NCBI GenBank assembly: GCA_013298865.1
Contig: JAAFJL010000040.1
Location: 1-34,400, forward strand
Reading direction: 5' to 3'
From: Cytophagales bacterium
GTDB lineage: Bacteria > Bacteroidota > Bacteroidia > Cytophagales > Spirosomataceae
Length of the DNA: 34,400 nt
Part shown: positions 25,301 through 31,911 of the stretch, piece after piece
Numbering within the stretch: position 1 is the first letter of the stretch
Layout: every line of letters starts with the position of its first letter
Notes under the pieces: generated by a model
The model's input: the letters and a program-made list of their open reading frames with translations, nothing else
Told to the model about the DNA's origin: nothing
The model's database searches: none
Position numbers and translations under genes: made by a program

Positions 25301-25510
25301 AGCCAATAACGCTTTGGGGTCTCGGTTGAATTTATCTCGCAATAGGCGTTGATATGCCTCTTTATTGATGGGAGATTGGCTAATAAAATCCTCCAAATCT
25401 TCTTCAATGATGAGGCTAAGGGGTGAAACCGTATTGGCAGTTACTTTTTTATATCCCAAGTGGTCTTGGAAAAATTTGAGTAGATAATCTCGCTGTACTT
25501 GTTTTTCCAT
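22349..25510 (-). CDS. hsdR: Type I restriction enzyme R subunit
   Basis: A 1053-residue HsdR: the motor and nuclease subunit that translocates and cuts DNA lacking the host methylation. The N-terminal PD-(D/E)xK nuclease has RPDFAIF (D146) and YGELK (E160, K162). The SF2 helicase core has a variant Walker A, AAGFGKS (about 388-394), DEIH in FLIDEIHRSNEG (about 497), GLTATPSEQ (motif III) and ISRVNRTAKNK (motif VI). All key residues are kept, so it should be active with HsdM and HsdS. In Type I loci hsdR usually adjoins hsdM/hsdS; here 521 bp with an S23-like gene and palindromic repeats separate it from hsdS. Confidence 0.95.
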   Translation of the reverse strand: MEKQVQRDYLLKFFQDHLGYKKVTANTVSPLSLIIEEDLEDFISQSPINKEAYQRLLRDKFNRDPKALLAKLISFLYEKIRMSQNMALFLNTKSLTFEGETLHLFFPSGSALGGDEYFEANIFSIVEELSHNVKHEGEKLFGIRPDFAIFVNGFYLSYGELKSISTGQTAEKHGRDKIAMDYYGASKEYLRIKGSNDNSEKIRQEVLRIFEKSIHLVTTDLWETYVMRNIAGTLDDIKNGANEQVYKESFHKLCKKYPLRKDKSEYTDQKQIFEEVATALYSKKMIEQEIIYYNFLEREMVKNTKTQKKTYKHNDGRLISPRPKQKFGVDKIMERVLELIEHENEPDYLLNKLKNQLKHLSEQQRNELIAKRMQYKNNKTVNSLLLQYAAGFGKSNIIGWAALQLKDLMKDGRYIFDKVMLITDRIQLRDQLDSKMMNMNITKSAYVEAYNKETFLNALKGDTRVVIVNIQKFGNQIQEILGGETSKALANQRVVFLIDEIHRSNEGSQNEEMTNLFDELADSLSVDTEVKNKKKNLIIGLTATPSEQTLARYGEYNGYKDIAKIWIPFDAYTMQEAIDDEFILNPLDGLVPVPATMYFEVPNPNNASNYRFRKKSVYEEPKRREAIAKFIVERLVTSTYPSIRGTGKAMLAVTSIPNAIAYKELIEREYPLFIGRKKEYERFKDAPIYIVFSDSQSHASCKNYNNGESEETVIQDFAFKKNGIIIVVEKLQTGFDEPKLHTLFLDKEVQGINAIQTISRVNRTAKNKADCKIIDFSYQNVNVQQIRDAFAHFSNVVVSDFDPLHTEDNLKARYKELREHVVFKDSWAEFQKYFTNSETQTDAWLRVEANFRNYIRANPDEAKLLKQRYNKYFFWLNQIQYVLVYDPKLSEEAFLEFWRRFNNVYNSLVSGNTFDDVWVFFDNQIGITAPNEDEDIDLPPMPPPEEGGGTEYAYDIMRVIARKNLEEEQRAELIADFERKIKQLFDFIPTYEGGTRLIAKIKANNSNQEEIYQSFEIIYKAFVRRNKALLGIFFIKEMTDNVNRLCDDFERGL

Positions 25511-25631
25511 GAAAATAATTGATAATGGATAGTTGATAATTGATAATGGGTAATTGACAATGGATAATTTTACGGTAAATAACTATCCATTATCAATTGT
25601 AAACTATAAATTGCCAATTATCAACTGTAAA
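25511..25631. repeat. AT-rich palindromic repeat cluster, right of hsdR
   Basis: This 121-bp spacer is built from variants of GTTGATAATTGATAATGG on both strands. A perfect 18-bp inverted repeat joins 25517-25534 and 25581-25598. The same sequence style recurs at 25986-26040 on the other side of the S23-like gene. No promoter or gene is visible within it. Confidence 0.75.
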
Positions 25632-25985
25632 TTATAATTTGCCTCTGCTTGTTTTGATTATGCTGATAAGTAATTTTAATAATTCAACACAATTGGTATG
25701 GATACTTTCAAAGGATATGGTATCTAAATACCCACCTTCTTTTAATAACAATAACCAATATTCTGTTTCATTTGCTTCTTTCAGTGCAATTGCCAATTTG
25801 TGAATAAAATCAGCTTTACTTTCACCTTGTTCTGCTTCTCTGACTAATGCACCAATGGCTGTTCCACTCCTAAGAAATTGTTTCGATAGTACGTATTCCT
25901 TTTTCTCGGTTTGTAGATATTGAAAACACTTGACCACTCGTAAAGCAAAAGCAAAACTTTTTTCCTTTAATACATTCTCTTTCAT
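25632..25985 (-). CDS. Four-helix-bundle protein (S23/IVS family)
   Basis: 117 residues from the ATG at 25985 (the frame extends to 26030 but runs into repeats). The sequence FALRVVKCFQYLQTEKKEYV, then LSKQFLRSGTAIGALVREAE, FIHKLAIALKEANETEYWLL and LLKLLISIIKTSRGKL is the four-helix-bundle (S23, TIGR02436-type) pattern. Related proteins are encoded in intervening sequences of 23S rRNA genes in spirochaetes and others, and free-standing copies are common in Bacteroidota, often inside restriction-modification loci. Biochemical function is unknown. Palindromic AT-rich repeats lie on both sides, suggesting that it entered the hsd operon as a small unit. Confidence 0.85.
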   Translation of the reverse strand: MKENVLKEKSFAFALRVVKCFQYLQTEKKEYVLSKQFLRSGTAIGALVREAEQGESKADFIHKLAIALKEANETEYWLLLLKEGGYLDTISFESIHTNCVELLKLLISIIKTSRGKL

Positions 25986-26040
25986 TGGACAATAATTTAT
26001 AGTTGATGATGGGTAGTTGATAATTATCAATTATCCATTG
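25986..26040. repeat. AT-rich palindromic repeat between hsdS and the S23-like gene
   Basis: It contains the perfect palindrome TTGATAATTATCAA (26017-26030) and TAGTTGAT units like those of 25511-25631. It reaches into the last codons of hsdS: the stop codon and the preceding Tyr-Asn-Gly lie in repeat-like sequence, so the present hsdS end may derive from the insertion. Confidence 0.65.
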
Positions 26041-27368
26041 TAAATTTTCAATTGACCTGTTACCACTTCATTGATTAAGGTTTTGCGTAACTCTTTCAAT
26101 GCCTCAATTTGTTGGCTCAGATTGGTAGTGATTTGGTCAATTTTATTCGTCTTTTCGTCTAAATATTGGGCAATGGCGGTTTGTTCTTTTAAGGGGGGAA
26201 TCACAAATTGAAAATCATTAATCTTTTCAATTTTAAGATTAATTCTTGTAAATCCTTTTCCTTGTACAATTAGGTTATCTCTGAAAGATGAGGCAGACAT
26301 TAAATAGTTTAGAAATATAGGTTTAATCAATTTATTTGTAACTCTAAAACCTTTGCAAAAACTATTCAAATAAGTATTCTCAATATCTTCTAACAGTAAA
26401 GATGATTTTCCAATATCCGCATAACTTTCTGAACTCATTAGAAAAAATAAGTCATTTTTCTTCACCTGATTTTGATTGTCATTTTCTAAAATAACAACAT
26501 TTCCGAAATTATCTTTTTTGATATATTGATTGTTTGCAATATTTACAAAGGTGATAAAGTCTCTATTATTGATATTATTTTCTTGATTAAAATCTTTTGC
26601 ACTTTTTCCAGAAAGTCCGCTGTACAAAAAACCAATATCTTTTAATCTCTTCACCTCCCAATGCTCAGGAATATCCCCAATCCAATCAATACCCGATGGT
26701 TTTAGTTTTACGTTTTTGTCTAAACCTCGGCAAACGGTTTGGTTAATCAACGATTTCTTTAACTCTTTATATTTCTCAATTTTCTGAGTTAGTAAATCTA
26801 CCTTTTTATCAATTTGAGCCGTCTTTTGGTCTAAATAATTAGCAATGGCGGTTTGTTCGGGGAGAGGGGGAATTAGAGTTAATGTTAATTCAAATTTTTC
26901 TTTATTTAGATACTTTAACGTAGTGGCTGTTGAAATTCTATCAAAATAATTCTTGTACTTTTCAGATTGAATCAAGTAATTGAAAAAGTACTCGTTCATT
27001 TTTTTAAACGAAGTAAATGCTTGAATTTGTTGATTTATAACAACTGGAATAAGATTTATAGCTGTTAATGAAAATTCTCCAATGCAAGTTGCGAGAACTG
27101 ATTTTTTAGGAACTGTCCTAATTCCTTTTATTTTTACTTCTTTAATATCAATAAAATACTTTACTTTTTCTAAATTCAGAACTGAGTTTTTTAATAAATC
27201 AGAAGTAACCCAAGGAATTTCATTTGTTTCAATTAATTGAGGTTTATCTCTTTGTGGTACAAATATTTTGGATATATCTTTTGCTCTTTTCACCTCCCAA
27301 TGTTGCGGAATATCGCCAAGCCAATGGATGTTAGTATTTTTATATTTATTGTATTTTGTTAGTTTCAT
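26031..27368 (-). CDS. hsdS: Type I restriction-modification specificity subunit S
   Basis: A 445-residue HsdS with the usual two-fold layout. Each half has a target-recognition domain that opens with WLGDIPQHWEVKR (about 17) or WIGDIPEHWEVKR (about 230), and ends with a conserved helix that starts PEQTAIANYLDQKTAQIDKK (about 170-210) or KEQTAIAQYLDEKTNKIDQ (about 395-435). Both recognition domains are full length, so the enzyme should read a bipartite asymmetric sequence, which cannot be predicted here. It starts 10 bp after hsdM ends, in an operon. Similar DNA at 26651-26690 and 27290-27329 (33 of 40 positions) offers sites for recombination between the halves. Confidence 0.93.
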   Translation of the reverse strand: MKLTKYNKYKNTNIHWLGDIPQHWEVKRAKDISKIFVPQRDKPQLIETNEIPWVTSDLLKNSVLNLEKVKYFIDIKEVKIKGIRTVPKKSVLATCIGEFSLTAINLIPVVINQQIQAFTSFKKMNEYFFNYLIQSEKYKNYFDRISTATTLKYLNKEKFELTLTLIPPLPEQTAIANYLDQKTAQIDKKVDLLTQKIEKYKELKKSLINQTVCRGLDKNVKLKPSGIDWIGDIPEHWEVKRLKDIGFLYSGLSGKSAKDFNQENNINNRDFITFVNIANNQYIKKDNFGNVVILENDNQNQVKKNDLFFLMSSESYADIGKSSLLLEDIENTYLNSFCKGFRVTNKLIKPIFLNYLMSASSFRDNLIVQGKGFTRINLKIEKINDFQFVIPPLKEQTAIAQYLDEKTNKIDQITTNLSQQIEALKELRKTLINEVVTGQLKIYNG

Positions 27369-27378
27369 GGGGTATTAG

Positions 27379-29541
27379 CTACAAAGCCAATTCATTTTCA
27401 AGGTTTACTAATTCATTTTCCAAAACTTCTAACTCGCTCATAACCAAAGCAATAGGACGTAATGTTTCGGGTTTGTAGAATACTTTATTGAAGTTAATTT
27501 CAACGCCTACGGTATTGTCGAGATATACGAAAGGTTTGCTCACGTACTTTTCCATGAAATCATCAATTTGTCTTTGATTTTTCTGAGGGTCAGGATGATA
27601 CGGAATAATCTCATAATCCTTTTGGTAGTCGGGCATCAAATCCACCGAAATTTCAATCATTTCGGGTTTTGTTTTACTTGCCTTTTTATAAGAAGATTTG
27701 ATAACGATTTTACCACAACCGAGACAGTTATCAGTTACCAATAAACGGTTATTAGTTGCCGATTTCTCATTGTTAATTGGTAACTGTTTATCGGGCGGCG
27801 TACCGCTGTTAATTGAAATGATGGTTTCTTTGTCAGTGTCGTAATGATAAGTAGCCTCGGCAGTCGTAACGGTTAGGTTTTGTTTATAATCCCAAGTTTG
27901 TGAGATAGAATTGATACCTTTTTCGTAATAATCTAATAATGATTTATATTTAGACGAATCAAAAGTTATTATCTGGAAATCTGTAAACTCAGTAGTTTCA
28001 TTATCAATCACTTGCGTTATTTTTGTGGGTATTAGTGAGATTGATTTTGCTCTAATTTCTTCCCCTTCTTTGTTCGTTTTCGTTGGCAAAATATCTTCTA
28101 TTGATTTTCCGTTTTCATCCACATTCGTCAGCATAATAGCCTGTTTATTAAAATAGAAAAACGATTTATCATAGACTTTTGCGAAGTCCGTATCTTTAAA
28201 TTTCAAAAGTGTTTCCACAATTTCCAAACGGTTTTCTTCCGCCACTTCTTTACGTTTAGAACCTTTACTTTTTTTCAAAGGTTTAAACTTTTCACTGGCA
28301 TTTACCAACATCACTTTGTCTTTGCGTTGGGCAGGTTTATGATGGTTCAAAATCCAGAGATAAGTATAAATACCTGTGTTAAAGAACTCATCCGTAGGCA
28401 GTTGCACGATGGCTTCCACAATATCTTGGTCAAAAAGCCATTTACGAATATTGCTCTCGCCCGAACCTGCATCGCCACTAAACAACGAAGAACCATTATG
28501 AACTACAATGCCCAAACTTATACCATCGGTACTCATTTTAGAGACTAAATGTTGCATAAACAACAACTGTCCGTCTGATACTGAGGGGAAATAATGAAAC
28601 CGTTTTGGGTCGGATTTATCATTTTCAATTGCTTTCTGATAACCCTTCCAATCAACGCCATAAGGAGGATTAGCCACTACGACGTTGGCTTCATGCTCTT
28701 TGTGATGGTCGTGTACTAAGGTATTTCCGTAGGCAATATGAGAATCTGCCCGAAAACGGCTTTCAATTTTGGCTAAGGCGTAAAGGGCATCGCTCCAATC
28801 CTGTCCATAGGTTTGTGTAAATACGTCTGGGTGAGATTCTTTAAGGCGGTCTTCTACGCCAAAAAGTAGGTTGCCCCCGCCACAAGTAGGGTCATATATT
28901 TTTAAGATTTCTTCTTTCTTGGGTTTAATCATACTGGCAATAATATCCGCCATCAAGAAAATGACATCATCAGGGGTAAATTGCTCCCCTGCGGTATCGG
29001 CAGAAATATCCGCCCATTTGCGTTTAATGTGTTCTTCGAGGGTAGTGATTTCGGAGTTAGAGAAGCCCGTCAAATCAATTTCAGCCCACTTTTTTACGAA
29101 ACTATAAAGAATCCCTTTCCCTTTTAATTGCCCTGCCAAAGTGGTTAAATCAAGGTATTTAACATCGTTAGCGGTTTTATCAATACCCAAAAGAACTTGG
29201 GTTTCTTCGTCAAACCCTTTGAGATAGGCATTAAAATCTAAATCAAAAGTTTTGTCATTAAGGCAAATATCTTTGAGGGTTTTATCTTGTCCAATGATGA
29301 AGTTATTGTACCCCATCTTCTTTCCTTTGATTTCATCTAAGATTTCACTTTTATCAAAATCTTCTCCGAGTTCAGTTTTTATTTCTGTAATTGACTTCAA
29401 TACACGGCTTTCCACCAATATTAAAGCAAAGAAAGGCATCATAAATTTTGGAAAATCACTTTGTTTTATTCCTGCTCCAATGAGCAAATCGGCTGTCGCC
29501 CATACTTTTGATTCGTACTGTAAAATATTTTGGTTAATCAT
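27379..29541 (-). CDS. hsdM: Type I restriction-modification DNA methyltransferase subunit M
   Basis: A 720-residue N6-adenine methyltransferase subunit. The SAM-binding motif I is IYDPTCGGGNLLFG (about 215-228) and the catalytic motif IV is NPPYG (about 290-294), both intact. The N-terminal helical domain, the GEQFTPDDV entry segment and the C-terminal helices ending LENELVNLENELAL are typical. It methylates the sites read by HsdS and is needed for cleavage by HsdR. At about residues 580-605 a stretch encoded by 27725-27800 is palindromic at DNA level and looks inserted; the frame is preserved. It is the first gene of the hsd operon. Confidence 0.95.
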   Translation of the reverse strand: MINQNILQYESKVWATADLLIGAGIKQSDFPKFMMPFFALILVESRVLKSITEIKTELGEDFDKSEILDEIKGKKMGYNNFIIGQDKTLKDICLNDKTFDLDFNAYLKGFDEETQVLLGIDKTANDVKYLDLTTLAGQLKGKGILYSFVKKWAEIDLTGFSNSEITTLEEHIKRKWADISADTAGEQFTPDDVIFLMADIIASMIKPKKEEILKIYDPTCGGGNLLFGVEDRLKESHPDVFTQTYGQDWSDALYALAKIESRFRADSHIAYGNTLVHDHHKEHEANVVVANPPYGVDWKGYQKAIENDKSDPKRFHYFPSVSDGQLLFMQHLVSKMSTDGISLGIVVHNGSSLFSGDAGSGESNIRKWLFDQDIVEAIVQLPTDEFFNTGIYTYLWILNHHKPAQRKDKVMLVNASEKFKPLKKSKGSKRKEVAEENRLEIVETLLKFKDTDFAKVYDKSFFYFNKQAIMLTNVDENGKSIEDILPTKTNKEGEEIRAKSISLIPTKITQVIDNETTEFTDFQIITFDSSKYKSLLDYYEKGINSISQTWDYKQNLTVTTAEATYHYDTDKETIISINSGTPPDKQLPINNEKSATNNRLLVTDNCLGCGKIVIKSSYKKASKTKPEMIEISVDLMPDYQKDYEIIPYHPDPQKNQRQIDDFMEKYVSKPFVYLDNTVGVEINFNKVFYKPETLRPIALVMSELEVLENELVNLENELAL
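27725..27800. repeat. In-frame palindromic repeat inside hsdM
   Basis: CAGTTACCAAT at 27732-27742 and ATTGGTAACTG at 27776-27786 are perfect inverted repeats with a 33-bp spacer, flanked by further TTATCAGTTA/AACTGTTTATC similarity and a GGCGGCGTACCG segment. It encodes PPDKQLPINNEKSATNNRLL, a low-complexity peptide just before LGCGKIVIK. Its style resembles the intergenic repeats around the S23-like gene. Confidence 0.55.
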
Positions 29542-29660
29542 GTTTTGGTATTAAACTGTGGGTTTCGTGAATAAGATTACAATTTCGGATTCTTTGGTGG
29601 ATTTCAGAAATTAATGGAGGGTTAATGTTGAATTAATTTAGAATGAGGTGAAAAGTACCA

Positions 29661-29688
29661 AATCAAAAAAGCCACTCGAAAGTGGCTT
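29661..29688 (-). terminator. Terminator of the 51-residue protein gene
   Basis: AAGCCACT and AGTGGCTT (29669-29688) form a perfect 8-bp stem with a CGAA loop. On the minus strand the stem is followed by six Ts. It lies 31 bp after the stop codon of the small gene and separates it from the hsd operon. Confidence 0.75.
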
Positions 29689-29719
29689 CTAAATAATTCA
29701 TACATTGGCAAACATGATT

Positions 29720-29875
29720 TTATCTTGTTAATTTCTCCAATTGAGCCTTGTCAATTTTCGCAAGCATCTTATTAACTAAGCCCGTTTTGTATTGTACGGC
29801 TTCGTCAAGATTTCTAAATTGTCCCATCTGTTTTTTGGGAGAATTTTGTTTCGAGTTTATCAAATTCGTTTCCAT
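29720..29875 (-). CDS. 51-residue hypothetical protein
   Basis: This frame reads METNLINSKQNSPKKQMGQF, then RNLDEAVQYKTGLVNKMLAK, and ends in AQLEKLTR. It starts at the ATG at 29875 and stops at TAA (29720-29722). It is basic and mostly helical after residue 20. It lies 9 bp downstream of the decayed DUF6934-like gene and has its own terminator, so the two probably formed a two-gene unit. I do not recognise the family. The intact frame, the terminator and the spacing support a real gene. Confidence 0.6.
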   Translation of the reverse strand: METNLINSKQNSPKKQMGQFRNLDEAVQYKTGLVNKMLAKIDKAQLEKLTR

Positions 29876-29884
29876 GTTTTAATA

Positions 29885-30286
29885 TTAGTATTTCTTTTTT
29901 AGAGTAACAAACCCTTCATACTTTTGATTCCTTTCAAAAGGAACTAATCCTTCATCTGATAAACCCAAAACCGTCAAGGACTTATGAACTTTCTCTATCT
30001 CTTTGTTTAGAATTATACCTTACAATCTTGTCCTGTGTGCAGTACTACCTGAGAACGCAACTTTCGCTTCTGGATTATGGGCTAAAAAAGCTGAAATTGT
30101 TTGTATAACCGTTGATAAAACCTTTTCCATATCTCCATTCTTACTTTCTGAAAATACGTCTAATGAACCATCTTGCAAAACATCTGCCAATATTAGGCTA
30201 TAAAATCTGGTAAATCAGTAGTTTGAAAATAATAACTTTGGGAATTATTTTGAGTCCTACACTCAAAAATTCATACCTTTAAGCAT
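29885..30286 (-). pseudogene. DUF6934-like gene, frameshifted and stopped
   Basis: Three minus-strand frames can be stitched together. RYEFLSVGLKIIPKVIIF (from about 30278) leads to QTTDLPDF in a second frame, then to RFYSLILADVLQDGSLDVFS, SKNGDMEKVLSTVIQTISAF and NPEAKVAFSGSTAHRTRL in a third. An in-frame TAA then interrupts before GIILNKEIEKVHKSLTVLGL and FERNQKYEGFVTLKKKY. The order F(L/V)S-G, NGD-KVL-TV, PEA-FSGST-RTRLY, GL is how I remember DUF6934. Two shifts fall at TTTT runs and the stop replaces the expected Tyr of TRLY. It therefore appears to be a pseudogene, unless the shifts are sequencing errors. Confidence 0.65.
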
Positions 30287-30385
30287 TTTCTAAAATTGTG
30301 AACTCGTAAAAGGGTTTATCCATTATGGTTATTGGCTTCGCAAATTAATGCTTAAAATTAAGGATTTTATTATCAACATCTAATT

Positions 30386-31594
30386 TTAAAGCAAATTCAA
30401 AGTAGCCTCATACAATTCCTCATTCTCAAATTCATCTAAATATATTTGCGTTGTTTTTTCGTCACCATGTCCTAACAGCTCACTAATTTTAGAAGTACCT
30501 ACCCCACTACGTTTCAGAACGGTGGCGAATGTATGTCTGGCTACATAGGTTGTCAAGTTTATATCTATTTCTGCCATTTCAGCAATTGTTTTCAAGTCCT
30601 CATTGATTTGCTTATTAATCTTCTTGATTCGATGCTTGATTTGAACGGCTGTTATATGCTTGTTCTTATCCAGAAATGGAAATACGTAATCGCCCAAACT
30701 AAACTTGCGGTAATATGCTAAAATATCAATGGCAGGTGGCAATAATTTAACCAATTGACGTTGATGAGTTTTATTACGTTCATAATCCATGTATTCATTA
30801 TTAATGATGTCAGTCCATTGCAGTTCTATCATGTCACTAATGTTGATTCCAGAACAATAATAACTGTAAAGAAACACATTTTGAGCATCGTGCAGCCTTG
30901 TTCCTTTTTCGATAGTGAGTAGTTCAATTCTTTTAATGTCATCTTTTTTGATGGCTCGTTTCTTGGTTTTCATATTGAATTTAGAAACTTTGAATTCTTG
31001 GAAAGGATTTGTTTCTTTTCTTGCATAATCTTCAACCACTGCACGATTATACAACGCCCTCAATGTTCTAAAATGGACACTCATAGAAGTATCTTCAAGT
31101 CCACGTTCCCGAAGGTCTTGTTCAAATTTTCGGAGAAATGAACCGTCTAATTCTGAAAAAGTAAAGTCCTTTCTATTTCGGAAACGAAGTAACACATCAC
31201 GAAGACTTTTGTAAACATTGGAGTTACCTACTTTATCGGCTTTAAGCAATTCGGCAATAACAATTTCAAGGAATTGGTAAACAGTAGTCTTTTTGGTTTG
31301 ATTCTTTAATTTCTTGGTAAATTCCTCTGATGAAAAATCGGTTTTCTCATCTTCAAATTTCATCAAAAGTCGTTTGGCTTCGGTTTTGGTTTTTTCAATT
31401 TTAATAATCAATTCCTTTGACAAAGGATGTTTCTTTAAAGGGAGATTTTTCTTGCTATCCCAAAGGTCTTTGAAACACCCAACACCCACAGATATATACT
31501 TGGGTTTGCGGTCTTTAATTAAGCGAACCATGATTGGATGTTCGCCATTTTTTAATACTTTTGAAGTATATAATATCACATCTATTGAAGCCAT
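30386..31594 (-). CDS. Tyrosine recombinase/integrase of the island
   Basis: A 402-residue Bacteroidota-type integrase with an N-terminal arm-binding domain (about 1-95), a SAM-like core-binding domain (about 100-200) and a C-terminal catalytic domain. Catalytic residues: K275 (RNKTHQ), R353 in VARHTF, H376 in LLGHGD and nucleophile Y385 in TQIYLDEF. The first Arg of the canonical set is replaced by Asn (N251 in SGINISD) and the HxxR His by Tyr (Y350). Loss of the first Arg is known for IntDOT of CTnDOT and relatives. It lies 160 bp from attR, as expected for the enzyme that integrates the island into tRNA-Ala. Twin GTTTAAAC sites sit 23 bp before its ATG. Confidence 0.93.
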   Translation of the reverse strand: MASIDVILYTSKVLKNGEHPIMVRLIKDRKPKYISVGVGCFKDLWDSKKNLPLKKHPLSKELIIKIEKTKTEAKRLLMKFEDEKTDFSSEEFTKKLKNQTKKTTVYQFLEIVIAELLKADKVGNSNVYKSLRDVLLRFRNRKDFTFSELDGSFLRKFEQDLRERGLEDTSMSVHFRTLRALYNRAVVEDYARKETNPFQEFKVSKFNMKTKKRAIKKDDIKRIELLTIEKGTRLHDAQNVFLYSYYCSGINISDMIELQWTDIINNEYMDYERNKTHQRQLVKLLPPAIDILAYYRKFSLGDYVFPFLDKNKHITAVQIKHRIKKINKQINEDLKTIAEMAEIDINLTTYVARHTFATVLKRSGVGTSKISELLGHGDEKTTQIYLDEFENEELYEATLNLL

Positions 31595-31616
31595 TTATTG
31601 CAGTTGTTAGAATCTC

Positions 31617-31637
31617 GGTTTAAACATGGTTTAAACA
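31617..31637. promoter_or_regulatory. Twin GTTTAAAC site, right end (candidate arm site/int operator)
   Basis: Matches 7063-7083 at 20 of 21 positions in the same orientation. It lies 22 bp upstream of the integrase ATG and 117 bp inside attR, so it may bind integrase both for recombination and for autoregulation (inference). Confidence 0.65.
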
Positions 31638-31720
31638 AATGTACTAAAAAACGATAAATACTCAAAATCGATAGAAAAAATAAATTATATAACTATCTGA
31701 AAATCAAATTATTACAAGAT

Positions 31721-31740
31721 AACTAAAAACAACTAAAAAC
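31721..31740. repeat. Tandem 10-bp direct repeat near attR
   Basis: AACTAAAAAC occurs twice in a row, 13 bp before the attR core. It may be a protein-binding site at the island end or chance in AT-rich sequence. Confidence 0.4.
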
Positions 31741-31753
31741 ATATACACCAAGT

Positions 31754-31800
31754 CTGGCAGGCAAGGGGTCGTCGGTTCGAATCCGATATTCTCCACAAAG
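31754..31800. repeat. Right attachment site (attR): tRNA-Ala 3' fragment
   Basis: Identical to 6951-6997. It contains the tRNA-Ala sequence from the anticodon loop to the discriminator (31754-31795) plus five bases, with no D arm or 5' acceptor strand, so it cannot fold as a tRNA. It is the displaced chromosomal 3' end of the target gene. Confidence 0.92.
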
Positions 31801-31801
31801 T

Positions 31802-31840
31802 AAAAGTCCTGATAATCAGAAGATTGTCAGGACTTTTTTG
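31802..31840 (+). terminator. Original tRNA-Ala terminator, displaced by the island
   Basis: A 16-bp stem (31802-31817 with 31822-31837, one T-G pair) with loop AGAA is followed by further Ts. It shares TGATAATC and GATTGTCAG with the hairpin after attL but differs in loop and stem base. By position it belongs to the chromosome. Confidence 0.8.
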
Positions 31841-31911
31841 TTAGATTTTTATGCTATGCAACCAATTATTTGTTACTTACGTCCTATAAATAAACTTGAA
31901 TCCAAAAATCC

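Larger units (their letters stand above)
6951..31800. mobile_element. tRNA-Ala-integrated genomic island, about 24.8 kb
   Basis: The island is bounded by a perfect 47-bp direct repeat (6951-6997 and 31754-31800) consisting of the tRNA-Ala 3' portion plus five bases. A tyrosine recombinase gene lies 160 bp inside the right repeat and reads inward. Twin GTTTAAAC sites lie inside each end. Cargo: Rhs toxin-immunity modules, a plasmid-like maintenance module, Type I restriction-modification. No relaxase, Type IV coupling protein or conjugation gene is recognisable, so it is more likely a genomic island or a non-autonomous integrative element than a self-transmissible ICE. Confidence 0.9.

Noticed and set aside
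25511-26040. CRISPR array or tRNA-like repeats
   Set aside because: The AT-rich units are degenerate, overlapping and palindromic, without equal-length unique spacers or cas genes.
30003-30203. 66-residue plus-strand frame in the DUF6934-like region
   Set aside because: The opposite strand carries family-like conserved motifs in order, so this frame is a shadow of the pseudogene.
6951-31800. Insertion sequences or transposases within the island
   Set aside because: I looked for DDE transposases and IS-type terminal repeats with target duplications and saw none.
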